A DNA stretch of 64,000 nucleotides from Saururus chinensis (GCA_035235625.1 CP141149.1:10694893-10758892), one strand, 5' to 3'. Numbered from the stretch's first letter, positions 9,546 through 22,637 are shown. Notes: generated by a model from the sequence alone, not told the origin. Numbers and translations: made by a program.

Positions 9546-12545
9546 TCTTGGTTGACAACGGGTCTACCCACAACTTCATTAATGACAAGGTGGCTCAGCG
9601 TCTTGGTTGCTTCGTGTCGGATTCGAAGCCCTTCAATATGTTGATCAAAGATGGGAAGCATCTCAAGAGCTCTGGCATTTGTGCTCAGGCCGCCCTTGCT
9701 ATTCAGGGCCACACTTTCATCACCTACCTCTTCCTACTATCCACAAAGGGGGCAGATGTGATGTTAGGGGTTCAGTGGCTACAAGAGCTAGACATTGTGG
9801 TTTGGAACTTCGGGGACATGGTTATGGATTTTGAAGTTCTAGGGAAGTGGGTTTGGATTGAAAGGTCCCAACCGGACACCCTCCTCTCAGCCCAGTCGGG
9901 GAGTTCTGTCTTCCAGTTCGCACCCCAAGGGTTCCTCTTGCAGCAGCGGGCAATGGTTGATGTGCCTCAAGATGAGAAGCCCCCAGATCTCCTTGAGTTA
10001 TTGGCAGAGCATCAGGCTGTGTTTGATGAACCACAGGGACTTCCTCTAGTGCGGCCTCACGACCATTGTATCCCCATCATTCTTGGAGTGTCACTGGCCA
10101 ATGTTTGCCCTTACCATTATCCTCACATCTAGAAGTCCGAGATCAAGCATCTTGTGGCTGACATGCTTTAGTTTGGTATCAGCCTCCCTAGCACGAGCTC
10201 CAACTCTTCTCCTGTATTGCTCATTCGAAAAAAGGATGGCACTTAGCGGTTTTGTGTGGACAACAGAGCATTGAATGCCATCACCGTCATGGACAAGTAT
10301 CCCATACCCGTGATAGAGGAGCTTCTAGATGAGCTGGCAGATGCAAAGGTCTTCAGTAAACTCGACCTTCAATCGGGTTACTATCAGATTCGGGTGCAGC
10401 CAGCCGACATGCACAAGACTGCCTTCCGGACACATGACGGCCATTTCGAGTTTCTCATCATGCCGTTCAGGCTGACCAACACCCCCTCCACCTTCCAGAG
10501 CCCCATGAACGATCTCTTCAGGCCGTTCCTTCACCGCCACATCTGGTCTTCTTTGATGACATCCTCGTTTACAGTCAGTCATGGGCAAAGCACTTGGAGC
10601 ATCTCAAGTTGGTCTTTTCTATTCTAAGAGATAATTCGTTATTTCTTAAGCATTTGATGTGTTCCTTTGGTAGCACCTAGCTTGATTACTTAGCACATAT
10701 CATATCGTGGGACAACATCGCCACTGACTCGTCGAAGGTGGCCGCCATGCTCTCTTGGCCGCTGCCGACGTGTCTTTTCGTGCTCAAGGGTTTTTAGGGC
10801 CTCACTGGCTATTATAGGAAAAGGAGATGCTGGCTATTGTCCTCGCTGACGACAAGTGGCGACCTTATTTACTTGGCCATAGGTTCTTGATTGGCATTGA
10901 CCACCAGCCTCCGAAGTACTTCCTTGAGCAGCGGGTGTCCACTCCCTCTATGCAGTAGTGGGTCAGTAAGTTACTTGGCTATGATTATGATGTCATGTAC
11001 AAGAAGAGGTCGAAAAACAACGTAACTGACGCACTGTCTCGCAGCTTTACCTCGGGATCGTGCTTGGCCCTATCTACTTTGTCCTGACCCTTCATTGATG
11101 AGTTGAGGCGGGCATACATGGATGATTTTCAGACATAGACCCTGATTATAGCTCTCTAGACCGATCTAGCTGCTCATCCTTTCTTTTTGTGGCGGGATGA
11201 CCTACTCTTTTGGAAGGACTGCCTCTGGGTTCTAGATGTTGATGATCTTCACAAGTGAGTTCTCTCCCTCTTCCATGACACTCCTGTAGCCAGTCATGAG
11301 GGAGCATTTCGCACTTATAAGCAGCTCAGCCAGAGTTTTTGTTGGCATGGTATTCGACGGCCAGTCTAGGAGTACGTGGCCACATGTGATGTCTGTCAAA
11401 GCGCTAAGGCCACCACCACCTGTCCTGCAGGTTTGCTTCGGCCCTTGCCTATCCCTGATAAGTTTTGGGAGGATCTTTCAATGGACTTCATTGAGGCCTT
11501 TCCCTTGGTGCAAGGCAGGATGGTGATTATGGTGGTAGGCCGGTTTTCCAAATACACTCACTTTTGTGCTCTGGGATACCCATTCACTGCCAAGATAGTG
11601 GCAGAGCTCTATGTGCGGGAGGTTGCCAAACTACACGGCATGCCCCGCACTATTGTCTCCAATCATGACCGGATCTTCATATCTCAATTTTGGCAAGAGT
11701 TCTTCACGTTATAGGGTGCTTCTCTCCACATGAGCACCGCTTATCACCCTCAGACAGATGGCCAGATAGAGGTGGTAATTGATGCTTAGAGCAGTACCTC
11801 TGTTGCTTCACGATGTCTCAGCCCCGCCTATGGCTTCAACTTCTTCCCTGGGCGGAGTGGTCCTATAATACCGCCTATCACACTCATGCCGGTTACACTC
11901 CTTTCGAGGTGTTGTATGCCCATCCACACTCGACTATGCTGTCATATGTTCCTCATTGCTCCTCTGTGGCTGAGGTGGATTACATGCTCCATACACAAGA
12001 CGAGGTTCTTCTTTAGCTCAAGGAGAACTTGTCCTCTGCTCAGAACCAGATGAAGCAGATTTATGATGGTCATCATACTAATCGGGAGTTCGAGGTGTGT
12101 GATTTGGTTTATGTCTCTATTCTTCCTCAGCGCCACACATCTTTGTTTCAGCCTAAGCAGTCCAAGCTCCCCTCCTGTTTTCACGGTCCCTATGCTGTGG
12201 AAGAGCATATTGGCCGGTTGGCTTATCATCTTGCTCTACCGTCTGGTTCCCTAGTCCATCCTGTGTTCCATGTCTCCCGACTCCATCACGGTGTGGGGGA
12301 CACTTCCCTTCCCCCTGATGTTCCACCACCTCCTTTGATGGGACCGATTCCACCTGTAGATCCGGGTCCGACCTCAGTCAATGATAAGCGTCGGGTCCGC
12401 TATTCAGGTCACATCATTACAGAGGTTTTGATTTCTTGGCAAGGCCAGCTACTTGAGGATGCTACCTAGATGCCTGAGGATGAGTTCATGACTCGTTATC
12501 AAGCTTGGCTGCCTTGAGGACAAGGCAAATATCAGAAGCATGGTG
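9546..12545 (+). pseudogene. Reina-type pol: protease, RT, RNase H, integrase, chromodomain
   Basis: Pol processes the polyprotein, copies RNA into DNA and integrates it. The protease at 9548-9850 shows VDNGSTHNF, with Asn where the DSG triad normally has Ser, then DVMLGVQWLQEL. RT spans about 10225-10790: [22 protein letters not shown], and FFDDILVYS after a frameshift near 10530. At 10815 the text GLTGYYRK jumps straight into the late RNase H (EMLAIVLADDKWRPYL), so part of RNase H is deleted. Integrase follows: HEGAFRTYKQLSQ, CDVCQSAK, MDFIEAFPL, SNHDRIF and HPQTDGQIE, so the D-D-E residues are still visible. The GPY region (FHGPYAVEEHIG) and the chromodomain (EVLISWQGQLLEDAT) end it near 12500. 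Many stops and shifts occur. Confidence 0.87.
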
Positions 12546-12548
12546 GAA

Positions 12549-12865
12549 TGTTGTGCACTTTTATCAGACTCTTCATTTACTTTCTATTTCAGTATATTAG
12601 GCTATTTTTTTTGTATTTGATTAGTATTTGCATATGTAGTAGATGATTAAACTATGTTAGAGACGCTAGCAAGCCATAGACTAGCCAGGCCCAATTGTGG
12701 CACGTTTACCAGGGTAGGAGGGTGCGGCTTCCCATAAGAGAGTTGTCCCCTCCCTTGGTCGGTTTAGGCTATTGGATATTTAGAACACTCCCCTTTCTTC
12801 TTCCTCTCTTCCCTTTCACTGTGTGAGTGTTCGAGATACCTCTTGTGCCCCCACCAGGCACAACA
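12549..12865 (+). repeat. 3' LTR of the Reina-type element
   Basis: Runs from TGTTGTGCAC to GGCACAACA and is preceded by the sequence AGCATGGTGGAA, where the polypurine tract is expected. It is followed by TATTA. Confidence 0.92.
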
Positions 12866-12870
12866 TATTA

Positions 12871-13591
12871 GTGACACTTTTATAAAAGTATCGCAATTGG
12901 TGATACTATTAGTGACGCCTAAAAAAATGAGTCACAAATAAAATAAGGCTATTTATTAAAAAAATCTAAGATTATTACCGACACTTTTCAAAAATTGTCG
13001 CAAATAGTAGTACTATTTAAGACATTTTTTTGAAAGTGTAGTTAATTGTATTACTATTTGCGATTCTTTTTAAAAAGCATCTATAATAGTTTTATTTTAT
13101 TTAATATTTTTTTAATTATATAATATATAATAAATAAATTTGAATTTCTTTTAAAAAACATCATAAATATAATATATTTTATTTAATATTTAATATTTTA
13201 ACAAATAAATAAAATAAATCAATAAAGAAATACAAATTAAATAAAATTCTCTTACTTTCTCTGCACTTGTCCTTAGTGCTAGGCCTCACGTTCAAGCACG
13301 AGTGATAGAGAGAGATCGGGAGAGAAAAGAGAGGAGAGAAGAAAAGAGAAACAGAAGAAAGAGAAAGAGGAGAAAGAGAGAAGAGAGAGAGATGAGAGTG
13401 AGGAGTAAGAGAGGAGAGAGAGAAAATAGGAGATGCATTTTCCTATGCATCTCTATTACCATTTAATTTATTATTATTAATTTTAAAATATGTAGAGAGA
13501 GAGTAAAAGGAGAGAGGATATAGACAACGAGAAGAGAGAGAGAGGAGACAGAGAAAGAGCATGAGAGAGAGGAGGAAAGAGAGAGAGTGAG
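12871..13591. repeat. CACTA interior: subterminal repeats and (GA)-rich tract
   Basis: The continuation of the CACTA left end. Decayed TTAGTGACACTTTT / TCGCAAATAG words run at 12871-13090. AT-rich DNA follows, then a purine tract of AGAGAG/GGAGAG units at about 13300-13590. No coding content. Confidence 0.7.
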
Positions 13592-16500
13592 TGACATGCT
13601 CGAGGTTTTTCCGTACATTTAATTGAAAATTCTTAAAATATTTTATTGTTAAATACACACATAGAACAAAAGAATCAACAAAATTCAAAATGTGTGAAAA
13701 TAATTTTCGTAATTTTATTCATCACTCAACAAAACCAACATTATCAAGCGTGACTCAAATAAAATAGAAAAGTAAAACCTGCCATGGCCATGGGCTTTAA
13801 AAACAAATACCTCCTAGACCTTTCTAAGTAAAAGTTCTTTAACAGTTTGAGTTCTAATTTATACATATATGCACAAGTCCAGAAAATAATACCTTTAACT
13901 CTCACCTTAAATAATATATGAGATGGTGGCACTAAAATCCCCAAAGCCTCACTATGATTTTCCTGCACTCCAGGATGAGGAAAAATAGTCCACCATGGGG
14001 AATAGTCCAGACTAAGAAGCTATCGAACAACCTGCAAAAGCCTCCGAATGAAGGGCTAAAAAAAAAGGGTCTTTCATACTCAGTAGGAAAATACCCAGTA
14101 GGGGAAATAAATCAATGAACTTTGTAAGCTCATACATAGATGCATTCATGTAACCATACATGAAGGAAGAAAATATGAAACATAAATAAAGTGTTGCACA
14201 CATACGATCGTACTGGCTGAACTTACACCTTACTCTTGTAGCATACTCTTGCACTTACCCTTACACTTACACTATGAATCATAGTCTTACTATCTTACTT
14301 GTACAAGTGTACGCTTTCTCATATGACTTACATAGACTCGTACGACCTTACTCGTACGAACTTACTCTTACCGTTTTCCATAGAAGCTTACACTTACACT
14401 TACTCTGATTCTTACACATATTGCTTACTAAGAATCCAAAACATACAAATTACTCTTACTATTGTACACATTCTATCGACAACTAAAGCCCATTACAATT
14501 AATAAGGTCTAGCGTCGGAAAGGAAAAGAATGTCACTGGGGCGTCACCTTAACCTCCGGGGAGTAACTAGACACCATGGACTTTTTTGAAGGCAAGGCAC
14601 ACCTATGATCAAGGGGCATGAGATCAAACAGGTAAGAGTAAATCCACAATACTACTTACCTAAGCGTACAAATGCCAACTCTTTGGGCCCATATAGTGCC
14701 AACAAGGGCCATACAATGCCAACTAAGGGCGAAAAACATATGGTGTCACTCTTGGGTAGGAATCCTACAATGCCACTCTTGGGAGGATTATACAGTGCCA
14801 TCAGTAGGCCAAAATACATACAATGCCCATGAAAGGCGGAAACTTAGAGCGCTCTCAACAAAGGATCAAATGTCTAGGCCAAAAAACAGCGCCAAGACTA
14901 AATCTCGCAGGATAACACCATGGCTAAACCAGGAAGAACGCTCAGTCGATTACTTATCGACTAGCTCAAACACGAAACTTAATTCGTCGAAACCCTTTGT
15001 CTCAACACACAACGTTATCAAATTCGGGTTATTTACCATCGAAGTTCATATTAGGTAACTTATGCATGTACAATTATGTTCGGAACGACTTTCCTCTTAC
15101 ATTCTTTAGCCAACCAAGCAAGAGTTGCACCTGTTTTGAAGCTCTAATCCACAAAGGTAGCATCCTTTGCTTAGCTCATCTCCCACCCTTACACTTACAG
15201 TCTTACAAATCTCTACACAACCTTACTTAAACTCAAATTCCATATAGATATTCTTACCACCATACACTTACGGCCTTACATCTTACACCATCCGCCTTAA
15301 AACTGAATCATCTTACTCGAACTCCTCAAATGACACCCTTTAGACTTAAGTCCCATTATCAAACCCTTACTAATTCCTTACTCATTGTTTTTTGTTACAG
15401 TTCACATTACGTACATTATGCAATGCAATTATGTTGTTATCTCTTACTAACTCATAGGCCACCAAAAGCGCTCTAAATCTTAAACCTTCAAAATTCCTGC
15501 TTCCCCTAATTCTCTTCTTCGTAACTCCATTGTACCCTCCAACTCAATCCGAACTAATCCTCTAATCTCATAAAGTCCAACCTTCGCCCATCATTCATAA
15601 GTCTTCCCTCACCCAGCATACAATTGTAATTTCCTCATCATAATCCTTCAAATACCCCTTCGACAAACTTACAATCAAACACCCATAATTGTGCCCATTG
15701 ATCACACAACACTAGCTCACAACGAAGATTGATCACATGCTTTGATCTCATACATTTAATTCATAATTTACTACAGTGCCCTTTACTAACATACGCATAA
15801 TTCACATACATAATGTATGCTCATTTAATCAGTATTTAACATGCAAAACATTAAGTTATAAACTCCTAGCATGCTACTATACAATCAAAATATGCTATTA
15901 TGAAATTACGAGTTTAGGTCCCCTACCTTGTAATCCACGTTAGTTTGATGGCAAGCAAATGACGGTGGTGGCGTCAATGGCAGAATAGGCGGCCAAAAGC
16001 ATATCACTGAGAGAGTTGTTGTCCTGAGGATATTCAGAGATGCTGAAATTAATCTCAATAAAGTTAGACTAATTTCACTCGAAGCCAAAGATTTGGGCAT
16101 ACTAAGGCATCCGGACACAAGGTCATGCCACTAGGAATGCCAAAAGCGACCATAGAATGAGGGACGACTGATTGGAGGTTGGCCAATAGTTTAAAATACT
16201 TTGTTGGCCACAAACATTAAAATAGACTGCAGACTACATCCAACAGCAACAATTTTGCATTGTTGAAGCCTCACCACATGGCGGAGGGCTTAGTTGCGAA
16301 CTCACGGACATAGGAGAGACGAAAAAAGGCTTTAGCGGCCATATTGCCTAGTGTTGGTGTCATTCACTCATCATACCCCACCAAGGTGGTGTCTTTCATG
16401 TAGACTGCATGTGCAACACAAGGGTGAGCGGTAAAAGGGAACCGTAGGGGAGGATAGGTTGTTGGTGGTCAAACAAAAGTTGAGAGCACTAAGGGCCTGA

Positions 16501-18334
16501 GAAAGTGGCGAACAAAAGTGGCGACATTTCTAATCTCTACTCACATCCAAATCAAAGTACGAAGAGTCGTGCATCAAGCATGACCTATGGTGGAGGGGAT
16601 GGGCACAACAACGGTTGAGCCTTCGATTGAACTAGGCTAATGGCCGACAATACTTTTCCTTTTGGAATGATAGGGAACTGGGGACTTCTCGCAAGTTCTA
16701 GGTTGTGCGTAACAAGAAGTGGGGTGCAGAGCTAGAATCTGGCTAGAATTGTTGGCCCTTGATGTCAATGGGCCAGGGCAAAGCCCATGATGTCAAACAG
16801 GCAGCCTAAGTACACTCAGTGTCAGGCTGAACAGTGATCCCTATGCTAGGGTGGGTCTTGCCAGGGTGCTAAGAAATGTAAGCCAAAGTTTGGGAGCATG
16901 GTTTGGGCAACAAACGTATAGGGCAGAGGAGCATGGGAGGCAAGGAACGATAGCTTCATGTCGTTGGGTCAATCGGGCATCCGCGGCTGTCCATTGGCCA
17001 ACGTAGGTGTGGACACACCGTCATCAGGCCACAAATGGTGGAACAGGGGCCAAGGGACGAACCTGGAAGAAGCTAGGACCCAACAGTTGTCGGATAGCAG
17101 CAAGTCAAGTGGACATTGGCCCAATATCATCTGACGTCAGACGTCCAACTGCGAAGGATGGATGCAGCCCACAAAAAAGTACAACTTTGCTCTACTGCGA
17201 AGGATGGATGCAGCCCACAAAAAAGTACAACTTTGCTCTACTGCGAAGGATGGATGCAGCCCACAAAAAAAGTACAACTTTGCTCTAATGCGAGTCGACC
17301 AATTGAACGAATCGGAACTAATCAATGCAAGAGGCTAGACCTTGGCACCTTGGCGTGGTCGGTTTGAGGCGGCAAACTGGAGGCTGAACAGTGGGTGGCG
17401 GCCAGCAGCGAAAATTAACGACAAAAATCAACGAAATGGGGGAAATTCCTCCCAGATCGAAATGGGGCAAACGGAGGCACAGGGAAGGTGACGATTCGGG
17501 CCGAGGGCAGCCTTGTCGTTATTGGTCTGTAGTAGGCCAAAGGGGGTGGACGATAGGGAAAGCAATTGATAGAAAAAAAAATCTACAGACGGGGGAAAAT
17601 TCCATCTGGATCGGCATAGGGTAGAGGAGGCTGAGGAAGGCGGTGGATAGGGCGGAGGCCGGAGCAGCAGCCCTGCCATCACCGGACCAGGGGAAGGCCA
17701 AAGGCAAGTCAATGGTGGGCGGTCACTGGTGGAATAGTCGGCGGCCGCAACACCCTGAGAACAAAGAGAAATAGGGGTGACAAAATTCTTTTTACTTCAC
17801 GCCGGCGAAGTAGGGACAGGGAGGCTGGGATGCCAGTGGCCAGAGATCATCCTTGCCGGGATAAAGCTATGGTGGTGAGATGGAGGCCATGCAACCGCTG
17901 GCGGTGGCGAATCGGGGTGATAACCATGTTCGGACGGAAAAAAGGGAAGAGGGGTGGTGGTGGCCAATAGGGCTAGACTAGGGAGGCAGCAACAGCATCG
18001 CCAAGCTGAGGCCGGCCAAGCGAAAGCTGGTGGCTGGCGGCAACACTACCTCTTGCCTTACAGAGTGAAGGGGGGCTTCCCCCTTTCTTTTTTTCTTCTT
18101 GTTTATATTCTCCCACATCTCGTCCTATTTTCGCACTGAAATTTTCTGTGATGCGTCAAGGCACATGACATATGACTAAACACCACTCCCAACTCTTATA
18201 GTCACGAATATTACAAATATAGATATGCTGAAGCGTCAAATTTCTTCATCGAAAATACGAGCAGAAAACTATAGAACATTGCAGAAAATTGTAGAAAATT
18301 TCAGTAAAATTACAGAAAAATCAGGGACATTACA
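13592..18334 (-). mobile_element. Large LTR-like block (family B), probable solo LTR
   Basis: Read on the minus strand, the block begins TGTAATGTCCCTGATTTTTC at 18334 and ends about GAGCATGTCA at 13592, giving TG...CA ends with (GA)-rich CACTA sequence on both sides. Its start is shared with 61789 onward, and a conserved patch (CTAGCATGCTACT ... GTAATCCACGT, 15866-15960) is also found at 33990-34085 and, reversed, at 63856-63950. There is a GC-rich part at 16900-18050 and an ACTTAC-rich part at 14230-14470. No gag or pol is present. No clean 5-bp duplication is visible, so the lower boundary is uncertain. Confidence 0.6.
17149..17288 (+). repeat. 46-bp tandem repeat, 3 copies
   Basis: Units beginning GCGAAGGATGGATGCAGC start at 17151, 17197 and 17243. 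They are nearly identical; the third has one extra A in its A-run. The repeat lies within family B LTR sequence. Confidence 0.92.
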
Positions 18335-19040
18335 ATGAAAGAGAGAGTGAGAAGAGTGGGAGAATAGAGAGAGAAGATGATGAGAGAGGATAAAGAGAGG
18401 AGAGATAACGAGAGAGAGAGAGAGAGAGGAGAGAGGAGAAGGAGAGGGAGAGGGAGAGGAGAGGGAGTAGGAGGAGAGAGAGAGAGGAGGAAATTAATTT
18501 TAATTTTTTTAATATTTTTTAATATCTTATATTTACAAATTTATAAAAAAATTAAAATCAAATGTATTATCGATGCATAGGAATATGCATTACCAATACC
18601 CTTAGTATTAGCGATGCAAATGCATATGAGTTGCTAATACATAGGGTATTAGCAAAGCAGTTTTCTATGGGTCGCTATTATCTTTTAATTTTTTTTATTA
18701 ATTTTAAAATATAGAGAGAGGATATAGAGAGAGATGAGAGAGAGAAAAAGGATGAGAGAGAGTGGAGAGAGAGACTGAGAGAGAAAGAAGAGGAGAGAGA
18801 GAGGAGAAGGAGAATGAGGAGAGAGAGGAGGAGAGAGAGAGGGATAGGAGAGAGAGGAGAGAAGAGAGAGAGGAGAGGGAGAGGAGGGAAAGACGAGAGA
18901 GTGTAGAGATAGAGAGTAGAGAGGGATAAATTTAATTTTAATTTATAAAATTATTTTATTATATTTTATATTAAAAAATAAAAATAAATTAAATTAAAAT
19001 GTCTTAGTGATGCATATGCATATTTGGATATGCCTTCATG
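18335..19040. repeat. CACTA interior: (GA)-rich tracts and subterminal-like words
   Basis: Purine tracts lie at about 18340-18490 and 18712-18925. Between them are decayed GCGATGCAAATGCATATG and TTGCTAATAC words of the same kind as at both CACTA ends. No coding sequence. Confidence 0.65.
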
Positions 19041-19790
19041 CTCAAAAGCAAATTTGAGTGGTATAAAAAATATGTGCTTCTAGACTTATGACATAGATTG
19101 GCACAACTAAACAAAAGTCAAATATATGCTCTTATTGCACATTCTACATCCTCCTTTGTTGTTTCTTTTAGTAAATGCTTAAAATTTGAGCACAATGAAT
19201 TTAAATGCAAGCTTTTCTACTCTTCTTCAATTTTGTTTCCATCTATCCCTAACACATTAACACATAACTCAACCAAGTCCTCACCGTGAACATCAGAGGT
19301 TACCATTGTGTTTCCTTTCACAAGATACCAATTAATTGTTGAATGTCATCTTGATTGTCATCTCTCCAAATGGCACATGAAACATATTTGTCTTTAGATG
19401 CCTTCTCTTCACCATTTTAATTATCCATGTTCTACTTGATGTATTATATGAAATATAAGACAAAGGATATATCCCGTTATTCTTTACCAATGGTGCAGTG
19501 ACATTACCCTCTATAACATTTTGATCAAGCACTTAACAATTTTGAATTCATTGAAAGGGAAGGTGATTGTTCACAAAAGAAAATGAACATTACTACAAAT
19601 TTATTGTTATAAGTTAAGACTAATAAATTAAGAAACTATGACTAACCTCACTATTATAATCCATATATGTAATATGTGTTTTATAGCAAGTTAAAACACT
19701 CATGTCAATAGGATCTCCTAGAAATGAGAGACCTTCTTCATTTTGTTGTGCATCATTTTCTTTAGACAATATTTCCCCCCCATTCTACTT
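19040..19790 (-). pseudogene. Plant mobile domain (MAIN/MAIL1-like) pseudogene
   Basis: Plant mobile domain proteins (PMD, the aminotransferase-like domain) occur both as host nuclear silencing factors and as transposon cargo. Minus-strand pieces in order are: GDPIDMSVLTCYKTHITY (19735-19650), ending at a GT that could be a splice donor; NGIYPLSYISYNTSSRTWII and FHVPFGEMTI (19532-19332); then GNTMVTSDVHGEDLVELCVN and CAIRAYI (19320-19080). The order and spacing fit the PMD core, and the frame is broken by stops. It ends where CACTA-like DNA begins near 19040. An open minus-strand stretch at 20300-20100 could be another exon but I cannot place it. It may be a captured host fragment or part of a transposon-borne PMD. 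Confidence 0.66.
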
Positions 19791-20517
19791 CAATATTATC
19801 TTCTCCACTTTCCACTTGTTCTGATGCATCTCACTTTCCATTCTACTATCTTTCGTGAGTTTAATATCCTTCAATATTTGCGATTGACCACAATGCCTAT
19901 AGCCGAAAACCACAATGTAGGGAGCTACAAGATGTGGCCTTTTATGAAAGAAATTAAGATGGCTACTAATGTGGAAATTAAAGTGCAACATCAAACTAAG
20001 TCCACATAAGAAGTTTTTAACATGGAAACCCAACCTCGAAAAAAACATGTGACTACTCTAAGTTGATTAATTAATGCACTATAAACATATAGAACTACAA
20101 GACTCTAAGTTGCCAATCCCTTCTTCTAGAAGTCCATATCTAGAATTCTTGGACACCAAAGTCCATTTTTTTGCACTCTCTCTTTGTCTTCTTCAAAAGT
20201 ACAACTCCATGATCCTCTTGAAGCTTCAAATAAAGTCCTTGATTTGCTTTAGCAATCAACTCTTGTGTGTGACTATCACAACTCAAATAATCAATTTATA
20301 AAATAATTACAAATAAACCACTCACCTTTCTATTGATTTTGTCTCTAATTCACTCAAAGGTGTTTGAAGGAATTACTCATAAAGCTCTCAATTTTTTCGT
20401 ATCAAAATATCATTCCTTCCTCTTAAATTTTGTCCTCTCTAGGTCCTTATATAGTTGTCTAATTTAGTTTAGGTCATTGACTTTTAATAAGGAACAAACT
20501 ACACTTGGAATGACCTA
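19791..20517. other. Unassigned AT-rich sequence
   Basis: May include upstream exons or introns of the PMD pseudogene on the minus strand (an uninterrupted reading at about 20300-20100). Nothing can be named with confidence. Confidence 0.35.
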
Positions 20518-20930
20518 TTGCAAGTGACCATGTTATAGTCTGATTGATTGTTCCACATGGTGATCAGTCATTCCTTGTACTATTAAAAAATCCTAGCAAA
20601 TCGATCAATCCTTTCAATAGTACAAATGATCGTTCATTTTTTCTATTCAGGCAAAATTCACTCTGATCGGTCTATTCATTAGAATGATTGATCATTCGAA
20701 GTTTTGGAAAAAATCTAAAAACGCATTTATTAAAAGCGCCCTAGCAAACTAATCAATCCTTTCATTAGTTCAATCAATCGTTCACTATTCTTATGAACCT
20801 TGAAAAATTAACTTTGATTAATTTATTCATTAGAATGATCGGTCATTTGATGTTCTCGAAAAAATCTAAAAACTCATTTAAGTCCAATTAATTGTTGTTC
20901 AAGGGCAATCAATCACTTTTGATTTTTTTT
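20518..20930. repeat. Decayed paired-palindrome region (GATC/GATT-type)
   Basis: Pairs of degenerate GATCGATC-like words (e.g. TGATTGATTGT, CGATCAATCC, TGATCGGTCT, TGATCGGTCAT) start at 20541/20561, 20602/20623, 20664/20685, 20750/20771, 20815/20836 and 20885/20906, that is 20-21 bp apart in each pair. This is the spacing seen in the Tekay and Athila LTRs. CpG loss is evident. It is probably the remains of an LTR or untranslated region from a third family; no LTR ends were found. Confidence 0.5.
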
Positions 20931-22637
20931 TGCGATTTTTAGACTTTTCATCTATTTTTTTCTAAGACATACATAAGGTTTTTTCTACAAAATCTATGTG
21001 TTTGTGGTTGTGCTTGTGTGATATTTACCTTTAGCTGCACGAACTTCAATCACGTTGATAAAGTCTTCCACCTTGATTCTTCACAATACATATGTTCCAA
21101 TTATTCAATTCATTCAATTCCAAATATGACTTCACACATCACTAATTTAGTCAGACTTTACAAGACTTAAATACACACACAAATGTACATAGTTTTGATC
21201 ATTGAAATATACCAATTTTGATGTATATATCGTGTATGTTCTAACATCTTCATCTTCCCTATTGACTTGATCATGTACGACTTCTCGTCTTTCTACATGG
21301 CCTTGTACCCTACCGCCTTGAATTGAGTTCCATAATTGTGTCGCAATGAAATTCTCCATTGTATTTTGACATGATCTATAAAAATCACATGTATAAAAAG
21401 GCATCAAATAGATACATGCACAAACTAATAATTTTCTAATGCTAGTACATGATAGTCTATATTCTACCTTTTTCTTCACATCATTATTAAACAAAACTCA
21501 TTCAATTAGTTCTATTTATTTCACTAAATGGAAACAAGTAAAGAATCTTGAAATTTTATGTAGACACTATTGTTGATTTGAAAATCCATATTGTGCTAAT
21601 TTCGCACTTGATATTCATAATCTTAAATTAACATACACATAGACATAATCTGTATTTGCACTTGTTATTATAAATCTTAAATACAAATATGAATTGACAC
21701 ATGATCCTCATTTATGGATAATAACATAAATCGAGCATTTGGCTAGAGGCAAAGTTAGGAAAGAAAATTACGAACAGTTAGAATGTATATATATATATGT
21801 CTTGTAATTGACTTCATTTCAATGATAAAAAATATGTCCAAAAGGGTGAATGTTTAAGTCTTGAGAAATTTGTAAAGATTAGTGATGTGATCCAAAACAA
21901 ATTTGGACTTGATTGACTTGAAAAAGAGGAGTTGACAAATTTTAAAATTTCAGGACAGAAGACTTAAAATTGGGTTTGATGCGACATCTGAATTTATTCT
22001 AAATTTTTTATTACCATTAGTAATTCCCATTCTGTGGTTATATTAGTTTAAAGTTTTCAAATTTGGTTTGACTCGACATCTCAATTTATTCAAAAATTTC
22101 AAGGCCAATCTCAATTCACATTCAACAGTGATTTTTTTGAATTAATTTCAAAAACATTGACTTTCATTTCTAAAAAATCTAACGCCCAGACAACCCCTTA
22201 ATAGAGTGATAAGCCTCAAATGTAAATTTTACACACACTCAAATGCACAAACACATAGATTTGAATGAAGGTTATTTGAGGTGTTTTTACTCATTTCCAC
22301 AATATATTTGGACTCAAATTTCCTGATTTTCAATGGGTTTTAATTTGATTTGATCAAGTGGGAATGTCAAAAAAAGGTTGATCTAGCTTTGCTAAATTTT
22401 CATTCATTTTGAACCTATAAGACCCAAGATTACAAGAAAAATCAATAGCAGTTTCAAGTTTTTTCACAAAATTAGGGATTTTTTAAAATCTGGGTTTTCT
22501 AGTTGAAATTAGCTATTGTTCTAGTTAAATAGTTTGATCTACTCATTAAGATCAATACTACGGTCAAATTTTGAATCATTTTCACATAAAACTTTTTGGA
22601 TTTATTTTAAATTGAAATTTTGATTTTGGCAAGTATT
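20931..22637. other. AT-rich sequence without recognised features
   Basis: Contains an open minus-strand stretch (21494-21147) whose translation resembles nothing I know; about 70 residues of it are hydrophilic. The remainder is AT-rich and non-coding. No terminal repeats seen. Confidence 0.4.

Larger units (their letters stand above)
4375..12865 (+). mobile_element. Reina-type Ty3/gypsy chromovirus, interrupted
   Basis: A complete but decayed LTR retrotransposon inserted into CACTA subterminal repeats. It has 318- and 317-bp LTRs, perfect TATTA target duplications and an initiator-Met-type primer site. Gag, protease, RT, RNase H, integrase and chromodomain remains follow in the order of the chromovirus branch. 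Short LTRs and a C-terminal chromodomain ending in a V-R-Y...EVLISWQG block suit the Reina clade. A 3.45-kb solo LTR splits gag. The two LTRs differ at roughly one base in ten by eye, so the insertion is old. Confidence 0.88.

Noticed and set aside
14521-14560. TGTCACTGGGGCGTCACC as an LTR terminus for the family B block
   Set aside because: It resembles the reversed Tekay LTR end, but homologous-looking LTR sequence continues to about 13600 and the neighbouring 5 bases do not match those after 18334.
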